From Entamoeba invadens IP1 (lineage: Eukaryota > Evosea > Mastigamoebida > Endamoebidae): 64,000 nucleotides of DNA. Every line of letters starts with the position of its first letter. The first letter of the stretch is position 1. Where the stretch lies: NCBI RefSeq assembly GCF_000330505.1, contig NW_004443506.1, positions 154,818 through 218,817 on the forward strand, in the 5' to 3' direction. The notes beneath the pieces were generated by a model. It searched no databases and was not told the DNA's origin. It saw only the letters and a list, made by a program, of their open reading frames with translations. Made by a program: the position numbers and the translations under genes. Shown in pieces: positions 21,533-32,076 of the stretch.

Positions 21533-22315
21533 TTAAAACTTTTGGTTAGCAGACTTAATGATAGTGGCGAATTTACCGGCATCAAGTGAAGCGCCTCCGA
21601 CCAAGAAACCGTCGATATCAACCTTCTTGGCTAATTCATCACAATTAGCATTATTAACAGAACCGCCATACTGAATTCTAGTCTCTTCAGCAACTTCCTT
21701 TGAAATGTTAGCAGCCATCCAGTTTCTAATGAAAGCGTGCGCTTCTTGAGCTTGGTCTGGAGTAGCAGTCTTTCCAGTTCCAATAGCCCAGACTGGTTCA
21801 TAAGCTAAGACGACGTTTTTCCACTCTTCTTTAGTCAAAGTGGTGTTGATAGCTTTCAATTGTCTTGCTAAGACTTCTTCGGTCTTATTTCCAACTCTTT
21901 CTGCTTCAGTCTCACCAATGCAAGCGATCACCTTAAGACCAGCTCCAATGGCAACTTTCACCTTTTCGGCAACAACCTCGTCAGTCTCTTTGAAGATTTG
22001 TCTTCTCTCGGAGTGTCCAAGGATTACATATGGGACTTTGCAATCGACTAACATACCAACATGAACTTCTCCAGTGTATGCACCACTCTTAGTCCATGCA
22101 TTCTCTGCGGAAACTAAGACATTGGCACCATTGGCTTCACCAGCTAAGATCTGTTGGACCTTTGTTAAGTAGATGAATGGAACACCCAAAACTACTTCAA
22201 CCTTTTTAGCCATCTCGGCGTCAACTACGGCAGCAACTCCTTTTGTTAAGGGCTCAATGGACGCATTTGTCCCGTTGCATTTCCAATTTCCTCCAATGAT
22301 GAACTTGCGTGGCAT
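21533..22315 (-). CDS. TPI: Triosephosphate isomerase
   Basis: 260 aa, one exon, ATG start. Interconverts dihydroxyacetone phosphate and glyceraldehyde-3-phosphate in cytosolic glycolysis, the main ATP route in Entamoeba. Signature parts: GGNWKCNG with catalytic Lys12, the His of LGHSERR, the general base Glu in AYEPVWAIGTGK, and phosphate-loop residues YGGSVN and FLVGGASL. Length is about ten residues more than bacterial TPI, as in other Entamoeba. The sequence is clearly diverged from the E. histolytica enzyme at many positions by memory, which suggests another species. The shared pathway partner GAPDH lies near the other end of the window (61585). Confidence 0.97.
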   Translation of the reverse strand: MPRKFIIGGNWKCNGTNASIEPLTKGVAAVVDAEMAKKVEVVLGVPFIYLTKVQQILAGEANGANVLVSAENAWTKSGAYTGEVHVGMLVDCKVPYVILGHSERRQIFKETDEVVAEKVKVAIGAGLKVIACIGETEAERVGNKTEEVLARQLKAINTTLTKEEWKNVVLAYEPVWAIGTGKTATPDQAQEAHAFIRNWMAANISKEVAEETRIQYGGSVNNANCDELAKKVDIDGFLVGGASLDAGKFATIIKSANQKF

Positions 22316-23863
22316 TATTGATGTGTTTAAATTGCGATGGAGTTGTCCTCTTATTCGAAATGTGACTAAAACTAACGTGGCGGGGCGTGGATGTTAAGAA
22401 AAACAAATGAAGTCGGATTTTTAATTATAAAAATGGTTTTGTGTGCTATTTCTTATAATTTAATAAGGAAATTATAACTAGTAGATAACTAGTAGAAATT
22501 AGTTATAATTTATTTTTATAATTATTATACTATAATAAATTAATCTAATAGTATTGACATAGTTAGTCACATAATATGACTCACATACAATTTTCAGAAG
22601 TATTTCTAGTATATTATAATGTTTAGTTTTACCAATTTGACGTAGTTTATTATATAGTTTTTAATATAATATTAATTATATAACAAACATAGTTTATTTG
22701 TTACATAATAAATAACAATTGTTTTTTGTATTAATTAACCATACCATTTCTTTTAGTTTATTATGATTTATTTTAACTCCAGTAAATTTTATGTAAAATG
22801 ACAAAAGTAATAAAAAGAAGTACAAAAAAGATATTTCAAACAACAAAAATTGCCACTCAAAATAACACATGAGCAAATTTCGTCGTCTGTAACGACAACA
22901 AACATCGAAGTAGACCGTTGTATGACTGATTTAACTTTTAAGCATTATACAATCAAGATACAATAAACTCAATTGCAATATTTTCAATACCTCAATAAGT
23001 TAATTTGATATAATCTATTAAAAATGTCTTTTGAATATCAACATAAAATCTAATTATTACACATGAGGAGAAAGTGAATAATACGAAGTTTTAATAGAAT
23101 CATTGCATTTGCATTTTTTGTATTATTTCCCGGCATCAAGTGGCGGGGATTAATAATTTTTTTTTTAAATTAAAAGATTTTTTGATTTATTTTTAATTTA
23201 AAAGAAAACGAAAATATGGTGTTTAATAGTTTCTATTAGAATGATTTTGTTTATAATAAATCATAAAAAATTGAATAATATAATTATAACTAAAATTATT
23301 AAAAGTAATTAACAAGAGTTTTGGAAAAAATGACAAAATATTTGTTCATTTTAGTTCTACTTTAACATTTATTTAAAATATTACTTTTTCAAAAACATGG
23401 TCAATCATGTTTGTCATTTCCTGATTTTTTATATAAAATTTGTCCTCATATTGTTAAAAATCATAAAAAACAATTGAAACAAAAATATAAAAAGCAAAAT
23501 AATATTATAAACAATCTATAAAGAAGTTAAAATACAAATCCTTCAAAAATCGACCAAGTGATTTCTCCCAAATTTTGCATAAATCTCAATTTATTCAATC
23601 CCGCTTTTTTCGGTGATAGTTAAGCTATTTTTTATTTTATTAAACTAAAAAGAACTAGTTAATAACTTCCCAGAACGATCGCATTTTTTCATACTAAAAA
23701 ACACAATAATACATTAATAATATTATTATAATATAATACTAAGTAGTTAATACTTATATTAATATCGTCAAAAGAATGGGAAATCAAAAGCAAAGAGATG
23801 ATAGAAGAAATCAGAAGGAAAGATGAGGGCGTGTGATTGAAAGAAAGAAATAAAACCCTACGC
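22316..23863. other. Intergenic region, divergent, AT-rich
   Basis: About 1.5 kb between the divergent TPI and eIF5A genes. The TPI leader contains ATTTAAAC about 14 bases before the ATG. Otherwise poly-A/T runs; a 24-codon ATG frame near 22798 is not coding-like. No RNA gene seen. Confidence 0.6.
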
Positions 23864-23879
23864 GGTATAAAAGGAACCC
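23864..23879 (+). promoter_or_regulatory. TATA/GAAC core promoter of eIF5A
   Basis: GGTATAAAAGGAACCC: the TATA element is followed at once by a GAAC element, 20 bases before the coding ATG. This is the clearest core promoter in the window. Confidence 0.65.
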
Positions 23880-23898
23880 TTTGGTGTTTCAAAATGAG

Positions 23899-24366
23899 AT
23901 GTCAAGTGATAACGACTTTGAGACTGGAAACGCCGAACACGCAGGAACTTACCCAATGCAATGCTCTGCTTTGAGAAAGGGTGGATACGTCGTTATTAAG
24001 GGAAGACCATGCAAATTGGTCGAAATGAGCACCTCAAAGACCGGAAAGCACGGACACGCCAAAGTCACTTACTTCGGTTATGACATTTTCACCGGAAAAA
24101 GACTTGATGACGCTTGCCCATCAACCCACAACGTCGAAGTCCCAGACGTCAAGAGAACTGAGTACCCACTCCTCGATGTCGTCGACGGATATGCCCACAT
24201 TTTGCTCGATGACGGAACCGAGAGAGCTGATTTGAAAGTCCCAGAGGGAGAACTCGGAAACAGCATTAAGCAACAATTCGAGGACGGAGTTTCACTCATC
24301 CTTGCTGTCCAGACTGCTATGGGAGAGGAAGCCATTATTGATGCTAAAGAAGCCAAAGATAATTAA
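23899..24366 (+). CDS. eIF5A: Translation factor eIF5A
   Basis: 155 aa from the ATG at 23899. An out-of-frame ATG sits five bases upstream at 23894; with a TATA box at 23866 the mRNA may begin at or after it, which would leave the second ATG as the start. The hypusine site SKTGKHGHAK places the modified Lys at residue 50 as in other eukaryotes, followed by the SH3-like and OB-fold halves (VPDVKRTEYPLLDVVDGYA, LKVPEGELG). eIF5A relieves ribosome stalling at difficult peptide bonds and supports termination; it needs deoxyhypusine synthase to be active. Complete and normal length. The codon use is GC-rich and biased, as expected for a highly expressed gene. Confidence 0.97.
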   Translation: MSSDNDFETGNAEHAGTYPMQCSALRKGGYVVIKGRPCKLVEMSTSKTGKHGHAKVTYFGYDIFTGKRLDDACPSTHNVEVPDVKRTEYPLLDVVDGYAHILLDDGTERADLKVPEGELGNSIKQQFEDGVSLILAVQTAMGEEAIIDAKEAKDN

Positions 24367-24625
24367 ACCTTTTAATTTGTCCTTTTAATTATTATGATTT
24401 TTTTTATCAATAATTGTTTAACAACTTTAATTGTAATTTTTGAAGAAATCATAAAAATTTAAACACCTTTTTCACAGCATGGTCAGTATTTTTTATTTTA
24501 AACCCGATTTGTCTCTTCGATTTCTTTTAAACAATCGGAAAATGAATAAAAAATCCTGACCGTGTTCACAACCGATAAAAATGAAACACTCACAAAAGTG
24601 TTTGTGATACAAAAAAGACTTAGGG

Positions 24626-24934
24626 TCATTCAGTCCTTTTCATTGTGTCGCAATAGCTTGGCGGTGAATTGGATTCACCTGCAAGCGGGTGAGACTTTCT
24701 ATACACATATGGCGGCATGAAGATTGGTGGTGACCTTGGATGAATGTTCTTGATTGGGATAGGTTTGGAGTGTGGTCTACTGTTCATTTCACTGTCTTCT
24801 TCGCCATGACAAACCAAGGGTTCAGACTTGGTTGTATGTATCCTTTCAAAAAATTTACATCGAAGAGGGTTAAGGAGTCCTTCAAAATAGCGATCCCTGA
24901 TTCTTTCATAATCAACAATGCCGTTTGAGGCCAT
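24626..24934 (-). CDS. Small hypothetical protein, Pro-rich tail
   Basis: 102 aa from the first ATG (the open frame goes 36 bases further but begins with TTG). The first half is charged (DYERIRDRYFEGLLNP), the second half rich in Pro, Ser and basic residues (SPPIFMPPYVYRKSHPL). No signal peptide, membrane segment or known motif. Base composition is more balanced than the flanks, which is why I keep it, but no homology is claimed. An ORF on the opposite strand in the same place is shorter and less regular. The gene could also be an exon of a longer one. Confidence 0.45.
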   Translation of the reverse strand: MASNGIVDYERIRDRYFEGLLNPLRCKFFERIHTTKSEPLVCHGEEDSEMNSRPHSKPIPIKNIHPRSPPIFMPPYVYRKSHPLAGESNSPPSYCDTMKRTE

Positions 24935-25192
24935 GTTTCCTCTTACACTTCTCTTTTTTTCTTCCCCCAATAATTCTCTTATTCTGTATTCTCAATCTCC
25001 CTTTTATTGTATTTTGTTTTAGTTGTTCAATAGTTTAAATATAATTATATAGTGGTTTCTCATTTTTATTTTGATTAATTGAGATACTATTAAAAAGTAA
25101 CACAGAAGCTATAAAGAGTTTTAGTTGTTATTTCTATAATTAAAACCACCCCAAAATAAATTCATTTATAATTATATCAATAGTAAAATAAA

Positions 25193-26521
25193 CTATAAAT
25201 TATTCTTGATTAGATACTCCAAAACCGACTTCTTTCCATTTTCAAACGATGACAAGTCGAATTTTTTTCTTCCCACCTCCCAATCGAGATTAACCATTTT
25301 ACAAACCATTTTTAAATAACTGACCAACTCCTCCAAGTCCTTCATTTTATTGATAAAGTTGACCATGTTTTCCTTCTTCTTTCCTTTCTCCACAATTCTC
25401 AAAAATTCAAAAGGAGTTGGGACATTGACATTCCCAACTAGTAAAGTGTTTTTCATTAACCCAACTCGCCCAAAGAGTGTCAAATAAAGACTTTGAAGGT
25501 CTTGTGAAAGTGTTTCAAATTGTTCGAACAAATCTTTGGGGTCTTCATTATTCCCAATTTTGTCATTCTCTTTAAAGGTCTTTATTGTATCACGAGAAGT
25601 ATCTGTGTTCTCCAAGTCTTCAACATTCATCTGTTCTTCTTCCTTGGTGATCTCTTCAATTGATTTCATTTGAATGTTAATGTCTTGTTCGTCTTCTCTC
25701 TTTTGGGTATTATAAAGTTGGATAGATGCTCTTTCATTCAAAATGTCATTTAATTCAGCTATTTCCTGTTCTGTTTGGAGGTCTCGTGTTACATCCTTTG
25801 TTATAGCTTTACAATAAACAACTGGATTTGATTCTTCTTTGGTCGTGTTGAGTGGTTCATTGTCGACATCTTTTAATATACAGACTTGTACATTCTTCAC
25901 TTCCTGTGAATCTAATAATTGCTTTGATATGTTTTGCATCATCCCATCATCATCTTCTTCAATTAATGGTTCCAGTGTTTCTAATGTGTCGCCATATTCA
26001 TCTGAACTCTCTTTGATTTGTTCTTCGATGATTGTTTCTAACTTGTTTATTTTTTCAGGAGAGTTTTGTTGGGAATCTTTTGGTTTAATGGGTTCAGCCT
26101 GAGGACTCTCTGATTGATTCTTTGATATAATATTCTTTTCTCCATTTTCGCAGTCAAAAGAAACATCCTCACTCTCATCCATTTTCTCAAAAGAACTTCC
26201 CATATCTAGAGTATGTCCAAGATCTTCTTCATCAACACTATGATCCATTTTAACTACTACATCTGACAAATGTTTTGCAGACTGTTCATTAATTATTTCA
26301 CCCATATCCGTGTATGTTATCGTCTTATTCTCGTCAGTTAATTTCTGAGATATCTTCATTGAAGTAGCAGTTTGAAGAGATGCATCTCTTTCTATAACTT
26401 CTTGAGTAAATTCTCCAGAATGTATATCCTCATCAAGATATTCGCGGTTTTGCTGAAAACATGAAACGAGTGGTGAGCGGGATATGTCTTTAAATTCAAC
26501 CTTCACATCGTTTGCTATCAT
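25193..26521 (-). CDS. Acidic low-complexity protein with conserved-looking C-terminal domain
   Basis: 442 aa, one exon, ATG start. Residues 1-330 are rich in Glu, Asp, Ser and Asn and look disordered (repeated acidic runs such as TLETLEPLIEEDDDGM). The last 95-100 residues are hydrophobic and helical (LYLTLFGRVGLMKNTLLVG, then ELVSYLKMVCKMVNLDWEV and VLEYLIKNNL), probably a folded domain. No signal peptide. The pattern fits an adaptor with a flexible acidic arm and a helical head, but I do not recognise the family. A promoter-like GAACTTTATTAC lies about 15 bases before the ATG. Confidence 0.75.
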   Translation of the reverse strand: MIANDVKVEFKDISRSPLVSCFQQNREYLDEDIHSGEFTQEVIERDASLQTATSMKISQKLTDENKTITYTDMGEIINEQSAKHLSDVVVKMDHSVDEEDLGHTLDMGSSFEKMDESEDVSFDCENGEKNIISKNQSESPQAEPIKPKDSQQNSPEKINKLETIIEEQIKESSDEYGDTLETLEPLIEEDDDGMMQNISKQLLDSQEVKNVQVCILKDVDNEPLNTTKEESNPVVYCKAITKDVTRDLQTEQEIAELNDILNERASIQLYNTQKREDEQDINIQMKSIEEITKEEEQMNVEDLENTDTSRDTIKTFKENDKIGNNEDPKDLFEQFETLSQDLQSLYLTLFGRVGLMKNTLLVGNVNVPTPFEFLRIVEKGKKKENMVNFINKMKDLEELVSYLKMVCKMVNLDWEVGRKKFDLSSFENGKKSVLEYLIKNNL

Positions 26522-27132
26522 TTTGTAATAAAGTTCAAACCTCTCTATCTTTTTTCAACCATTTTCAAGTCTATTCTATTTTTGGATTAGATGCTTTAAT
26601 TTTTTTCCTTCTAATAACATTTTAATAACATTTAAATTATAATATTAATTATTATTTTAATTAAATCATCAATTGAATTTACGAAAACAAACATTATTTA
26701 TTAATTATTAAAATACTATTATATAATAAAACAAAAACAGTGTTGTTTGGTATAGTTTTTAATTTGGTTTAATAATAACTTGGTTTTAATTAAATAATGT
26801 AATTAATATTTATAATAATAATATATATATAATATGATATATAATTATGGTTCACAAATTTATATAATTTAATTCAAAAAAAAATGCTAAGTTCAATAAC
26901 ATTATATTTTTTTAAATAAAAATAATTAAGTGATTGATTTTTACATGGTAAATATAGAATAAATTCCCTAACAATAACAGAAAAATGTTGTTATAAAAAC
27001 AATTGGTTATTTTGAATAATACAAAATCTTATTTTAATTATTATATAGTAACTATTAATCCATTTTTTTAAAGGATACCTTTAATAGTTGAGTGGTGAAA
27101 AAAATATATGTTAAACATAAACTAGTAAATGT
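26522..27132. other. AT-rich intergenic spacer
   Basis: 610 bases between divergent genes, mostly TAAT and poly-A/T. A TATATATATA stretch is at about 26820. Nothing coding seen. Confidence 0.65.
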
Positions 27133-27546
27133 ATGCTACGTCGCAAAACAAGAAAGAGCACGAAAATGAATAACGAAGAACGAGAAGACGAACTGAAAAA
27201 GCCAAGAAAGACAGACGTTCCACCAAAGGCAATCTCAGTTGTCACAGTATCATCCTCAACCTCGTCATATACAAATATTTTTGATAAAATCAAGGACGAC
27301 AATTCCTCAACTAAATCAAAAATCATCAACTCAACCGAAACAACCGGAACAGAAGAACCTAAGATATCCAAAAATGCTGATAAAAACAAAAGGGCTTATA
27401 AAGGAAAATTAATTGCACTCACACCACTTAACCTCCGAAACAACGGAAAAGATGCTTTTAGGTATAAACTTATCGAACACCGCATCGTTCTTTGGCTCAC
27501 ACCGGTGCTCGAGGGAAAGGTCTTTCCATACCCAAAGCCCAAGTAG
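27133..27546 (+). CDS. Small basic hypothetical protein
   Basis: 137 aa, ATG start. An overlapping ATG at 27129, in another frame, opens a 14-codon upstream frame across the start. The N-terminus is strongly basic (MLRRKTRKSTKM), the middle is Ser/Thr-rich (SSSTSSYTNIF) and acidic/basic mixed, and the last 45 residues look folded (LIALTPLNLRNNG, HRIVLWLTPVLEGKVFPYP). No known motif. Nuclear localisation is plausible from the basic start but not shown. Base composition supports coding. Confidence 0.55.
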   Translation: MLRRKTRKSTKMNNEEREDELKKPRKTDVPPKAISVVTVSSSTSSYTNIFDKIKDDNSSTKSKIINSTETTGTEEPKISKNADKNKRAYKGKLIALTPLNLRNNGKDAFRYKLIEHRIVLWLTPVLEGKVFPYPKPK

Positions 27547-28160
27547 TACTTTGTTCTTAAGATTCGGTCAATAGTGTATAAGGCGATGAGTTGAGGGAAT
27601 TGCATCTCACTTTTAATTAATTTAGTGTTCTAATAAATTTACTATTTTATATTATAATTGTTTTTTTATAAGACAAATGTCATAATTGAGTATTATATAT
27701 TTGTATGATTATTAATTTTTTATTAAAAATTTCGAAATTAAAATATTATTAAATATACTATAATTGTATCATAAAATTGACCAAAATTTAAAAATTATTG
27801 TTATTAGATTAATAAAACTTCAAAATGTGCTGACTAATAATATTAGTAAAAATACCATAAAAATACCATTATTATTGTGATATCAATTTTAGCAAATAAA
27901 CCATATAAATTTTATATAAATTTATTAAAAAACACAATAAAAAAATTATCAATATTATTTTTTCACATCAAATTATAATAAACTGAAATTATTAAATAAT
28001 ACTATTACAAATGATTACAACTTTTTTATAATGCATTTTTGAGACTGTTATAAATGTAGTATAATTTATTAATAGTGATTAACATTAAATTACAAATTCC
28101 TTACAGAACACGATTAACTATAAAAAGCCATAAAAAACTATAACAGGGTTGACAAGTGAA
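27547..28160. other. AT-rich intergenic spacer
   Basis: About 600 bases, converging genes on both sides. Only short poly-A/T and TAAT motifs. No repeat or RNA seen. Confidence 0.65.
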
Positions 28161-28511
28161 TTAAGGCTGGGCGATGATTGGCTGGTCTTTCTGTTGGATC
28201 TTGTAGTGTTCCATGAATTTATTAATTTCAGCTGTTTTTGATTTGATACTTTCGTTGAGTTGCTCCATAACTTGGTTGATTTGTTCAATCGATTTGTTGA
28301 CGGCGGGAATAATCTCGGAGGCTGTTCGCTCGACCATTACACCGTTGACTAAACGGAAACACTTACGTGTTGGTTCAACCTTCGCAAGTACGTCCAACAC
28401 TACACGATGTTCTTTCAGTGTCGAATCCATGTCAGCCAATTGACGAGCTAAGAGGTTCTGATCTTGTTTCAATTGCTGAAGCTGGGTCAAGACTACTTGC
28501 TGCGGGTTCAT
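28161..28511 (-). CDS. PFDN2: Prefoldin subunit 2
   Basis: 116 aa, ATG start. The length and the arrangement match beta-type prefoldin: an N-terminal helix (LTQLQQLKQDQNLLARQL), the beta-hairpin region EPTRKCFRLVNGVMVERT that defines subunit 2 (GIM4/PFD2), and a C-terminal coiled coil (EQINQVMEQLNESIKSK). Prefoldin hands unfolded actin and tubulin to CCT. Complete. A TATA/GAAC promoter lies just upstream (28521-28537). Confidence 0.92.
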   Translation of the reverse strand: MNPQQVVLTQLQQLKQDQNLLARQLADMDSTLKEHRVVLDVLAKVEPTRKCFRLVNGVMVERTASEIIPAVNKSIEQINQVMEQLNESIKSKTAEINKFMEHYKIQQKDQPIIAQP

Positions 28512-28520
28512 TGGACTTTT

Positions 28521-28537
28521 GTAGTTCTTTTTATAGT
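28521..28537 (-). promoter_or_regulatory. TATA/GAAC core promoter of prefoldin 2
   Basis: On the minus strand CTATAAAAAGAACTAC: TATA overlaps directly with GAAC, about 10 bases before the ATG. Same order as at eIF5A. Confidence 0.6.
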
Positions 28538-29109
28538 TTTAAAATAATATCACCTTGTGTTGTTGTCTAGTTATATGTATTAAATCTTTAGTTAATACTA
28601 CTTTCCTTTAATTAACGATCTAATTATCTATTTTTTGGTTATAATTAACGAGTTAATTGTAAAAAAAATAATTTAATTTAATTATAATAAAACAATTGAG
28701 ATTGATTATTATTATTTCTTTTATCATCGTAAATTGAAAAAAGTGTTAATATAAAATTACATGTTATATTATTATTCTGTCTAAAAAATAAAATCCAAAA
28801 AAAACTGTACCATTTATTTATTTTAATAATTTATATATATTATTATTTTATAAGATATTATTATTTGATTATAATTTCAACTTTATTAATAATTATATTA
28901 TCAATAATTAAAATATATACAAAATGCGTTTTTGGGATTTGACGTTCAAAAATAACAAAATTATTCAATAATATAATGTTTTATAAAAATTTAAATTAAA
29001 TAGTAAAAAACCTATAAAATTAAACTAGTCTTAGTTTAAAAAATTGAATGGTGGTTGATGTGGAAACAAACACTTTTTTGTCCGCCCGATTTTACCCGTC
29101 CAAACAATG

Positions 29110-29265
29110 CTAAAATAATTTGCATTTGTTGCGTTCTTCTTTTATTCTACCCAAAACTGCGTCCAGACCAATAATGTCCAATATGACATCGAACATGTCA
29201 TCAAGTTGTAAAGCGGCTTTAGCAGAGTCAGAGAGTGTGTATATTACATATACAAATGTATACAT
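29110..29265 (-). other. Possible small reading frame or exon fragment
   Basis: 51 codons from ATG to TAG: after a hydrophobic start it reads LSDSAKAALQLDDMFDVI and ends RIKEERNKCKLF, an amphipathic, protein-like composition unusual for this AT background. No TATA/GAAC promoter or splice partner found. It could be a decayed exon, a microprotein or chance. Confidence 0.25.
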
Positions 29266-30246
29266 GTTGTCATGGACTTTTTCTTATCGGCTAAATCATT
29301 TGAACCTTAACCAAATTATTAAGTGGCTCACTTATCATTTTTGGCTTTAGCTACTATTCTACGTCCTTATATTTTTAATTTCGCTTGTTTTGTTGAGTCT
29401 TGTTGTATTTTCTTAATTATTGAAGTTTTTTATTACAATTATTACAAATAGTATATTTAATACTTTTATGTTAATTTTTATAGTTAAATTATAGTAAATA
29501 TAGGGTATGTTGTATATTATTTATAAAAGACTTTTTTTGGTAATTAAATGTTAAAAAATCTTTTTCAATTCTTAAATATTGTCGATTTGATAATAACATA
29601 ACTAATTAATTATAGTACAATGAAATGATTATAAATTGTAATACATTTTTGTAAATCAACAATACCAGTTAAAATTGTCTCTTTTTCTATGATTCAACAC
29701 AAATACACATTTATTTGTCGTAAAGTAGAATGTAAAATTGTTTTTTAATATTGAAAGTTATTTAGAAGTTATACTAGGTTTTAATTTACCAAACAATTTA
29801 AATTCAAGAAAATATTTTTTAAGGACAAACCAGTTATCTATTCGTTGTATCACAAATATACATTATTAAAAATAGTTATTTTATAATAAAATTATTATAT
29901 TTACTAGAATTGTCTATATCTAAAATAGAAATAGGAAAAAAAGTATTTATAAATATAATCAGTTGATTTTTAGCTTGTATTTTCAAAATGCGTATAGTTT
30001 AAATAGTATTAAAATAATTAAAAAAATTTATGGAAAAAACAAAGGTTGGGTATAAAAACAAAAAAATTTGTCATCTAATCGCCACAATAATGAAAAAGTT
30101 GAATGATAATCCATGATTTTTCGATACTCTTCTGAGTGACCAAAACAACAAATGATATTCTTTACTCAATAATTAATTGGTTCTCACTTAATGTTTGGTT
30201 TCTGTATTGAAAGTAAAGAGTGATAATAATTATAATTATAATTATC

Positions 30247-30582
<336 letters not shown>

Positions 30583-30803
30583 TAGTCAGTCTATAAACGG
30601 GACCTTCATTGACTACCACCTCTTAAAATAGATTTATTTTTTCTATTTCGAACCATATTCAAATTATAATGATAGGAAATAGGAATATTAGTAAATATTT
30701 CATCTGGTTCCCGAAATCAAGAAATGCCGAAAAATCACCTCGAGTCAGTGGAAACCGAGTGAGACGGAGCATTTAAAAGAAGGCTCATAAAGACGCACTC
30801 GAA

Positions 30804-30951
30804 CAGTCTGTTTGTGCACCGTTTCACCCACTTTCCAAGTCCTCCCTTGGCGCGGATCCCTTCTGATACCCCCAAGCGGGGGGACCACATCCGCGTCCAC
30901 ACAGTACGGACAAGGAAAGTGGGTGACATGGGGACGCACAAACAGTGGCTG
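30804..30951. other. GC-rich long imperfect hairpin (candidate structured RNA or fold-back element)
   Basis: Nested inverted blocks share one centre near 30876: CTGTTTGTGC (30808-30817) with GCACAAACAG (30936-30945); CACCCACTTTCC (30825-30836) with GGAAAGTGGGTG (30914-30925); GGCGCGGAT (30849-30857) with ATCCGCGTCC (30889-30898); and CCCCC (30869-30873) with GGGGG (30878-30882) around a four-base loop. The GC content is far above the flanks. Neither strand gives a plausible protein. An RNA gene, a fold-back transposon remnant or a small-RNA source are the possibilities. Confidence 0.5.
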
Positions 30952-32076
30952 AAAAGTGGACTTCCTTCAAAAAACACTCGCGGCAAATATTTTATTTTGG
31001 TAAAGGTGGTGGTCAATGTAGGTAAACATAAGTCCAAAAAATAATATAATAAATATAACTATTTTAAAACTAAATAACCAATAACACAACCAATAACATA
31101 AAAAAGGTTAAAACCACTTGACCAATCATTTTCAAACATCTCAAAGTGAATAAAAATGGTTGATTTGGTAATATTTTTGAACAAAATAACGGGAAATATT
31201 GCTAAAAACTTCAAGGAAAGTTTAACAGTCTAATCAAAAATCAATGAGTTGATAAGTTGGTTGGTTGAAATAACATCACTCTCTATTTTCGACGCATTTT
31301 CTTTCTTTGATTTTCGTTGTTTTATATTAACATTTACAGTTGTTTGACTTGTTGTCGTATTTGATCGTTTAATGTGTGTTCACAAACATGTTTTTGAACA
31401 TATCATGATCGTTTTTATAGTTTAGGTCGCGTACAAATAATTCGTTTTATTTGTTGTTGTAAAAAAGCATCACTTCTATGTTTTTAGTGAATTGTTGGCA
31501 ATCAAATTTATTGTTTTTGCACATAATTTTCAAGTCGTAAAAAATTAAAAAAATCAATTAATAATATTTAATAAATAAATAATATTTAAATAAAAAATAA
31601 AGTTTTCAGACCAACTTTATTAATAAATTTTTATCAAACAATTATTATTGTTATTATTATTACAAAATATTTGTGGGAGTTAATAATATTAATACACAAA
31701 GAATTAAATAAAAATAAAATGAAATGTATTTTTCATTAAAATAAATTTATTATTAATATATTATATTTAATTAAAAAAAAAACAATAACGAACTCCACTT
31801 TTTAGATTTATTCAAATTTATTAATTATTAATTAATTTTAAGTTATATTTTTGTTTTTTTTAAATGAATAAACCCAATTTCTTGCACTACAAAAGAATTA
31901 ATTTAGAAACAAAGTTTCATTTCTAAGAATCAAACCATACATTATAGTTTATTACTTAGGCAATAAAGTAATAGAAAAAGTGTTGACTTGACAAATTTAT
32001 CTTCATGTGACTCAACTACAAAAAGTTCAAATAAGAATTCAAATTAATACAAAATGCCAATACCAAACTCCTCAAA

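Noticed and set aside
24740..24928. Plus-strand frame opposite the small Pro-rich gene
   Set aside because: Shorter, Phe/Ser-rich and antisense to a better frame; only one strand can be supported.
29120..29350. 76-codon plus-strand frame
   Set aside because: TTG start and less protein-like than the minus-strand frame in the same place.
30721..30990. SRP RNA or RNase P RNA in the hairpin region
   Set aside because: I compared the conserved SRP54-binding and RNase P core motifs by eye; scattered words such as GGAAAC and GGAGC occur, but not in the right arrangement.
30735..31044. Two protein-length frames over the GC-rich hairpin
   Set aside because: They run on opposite strands, with Pro/Arg/Cys-rich content expected from GC-rich structured DNA and no known motif.
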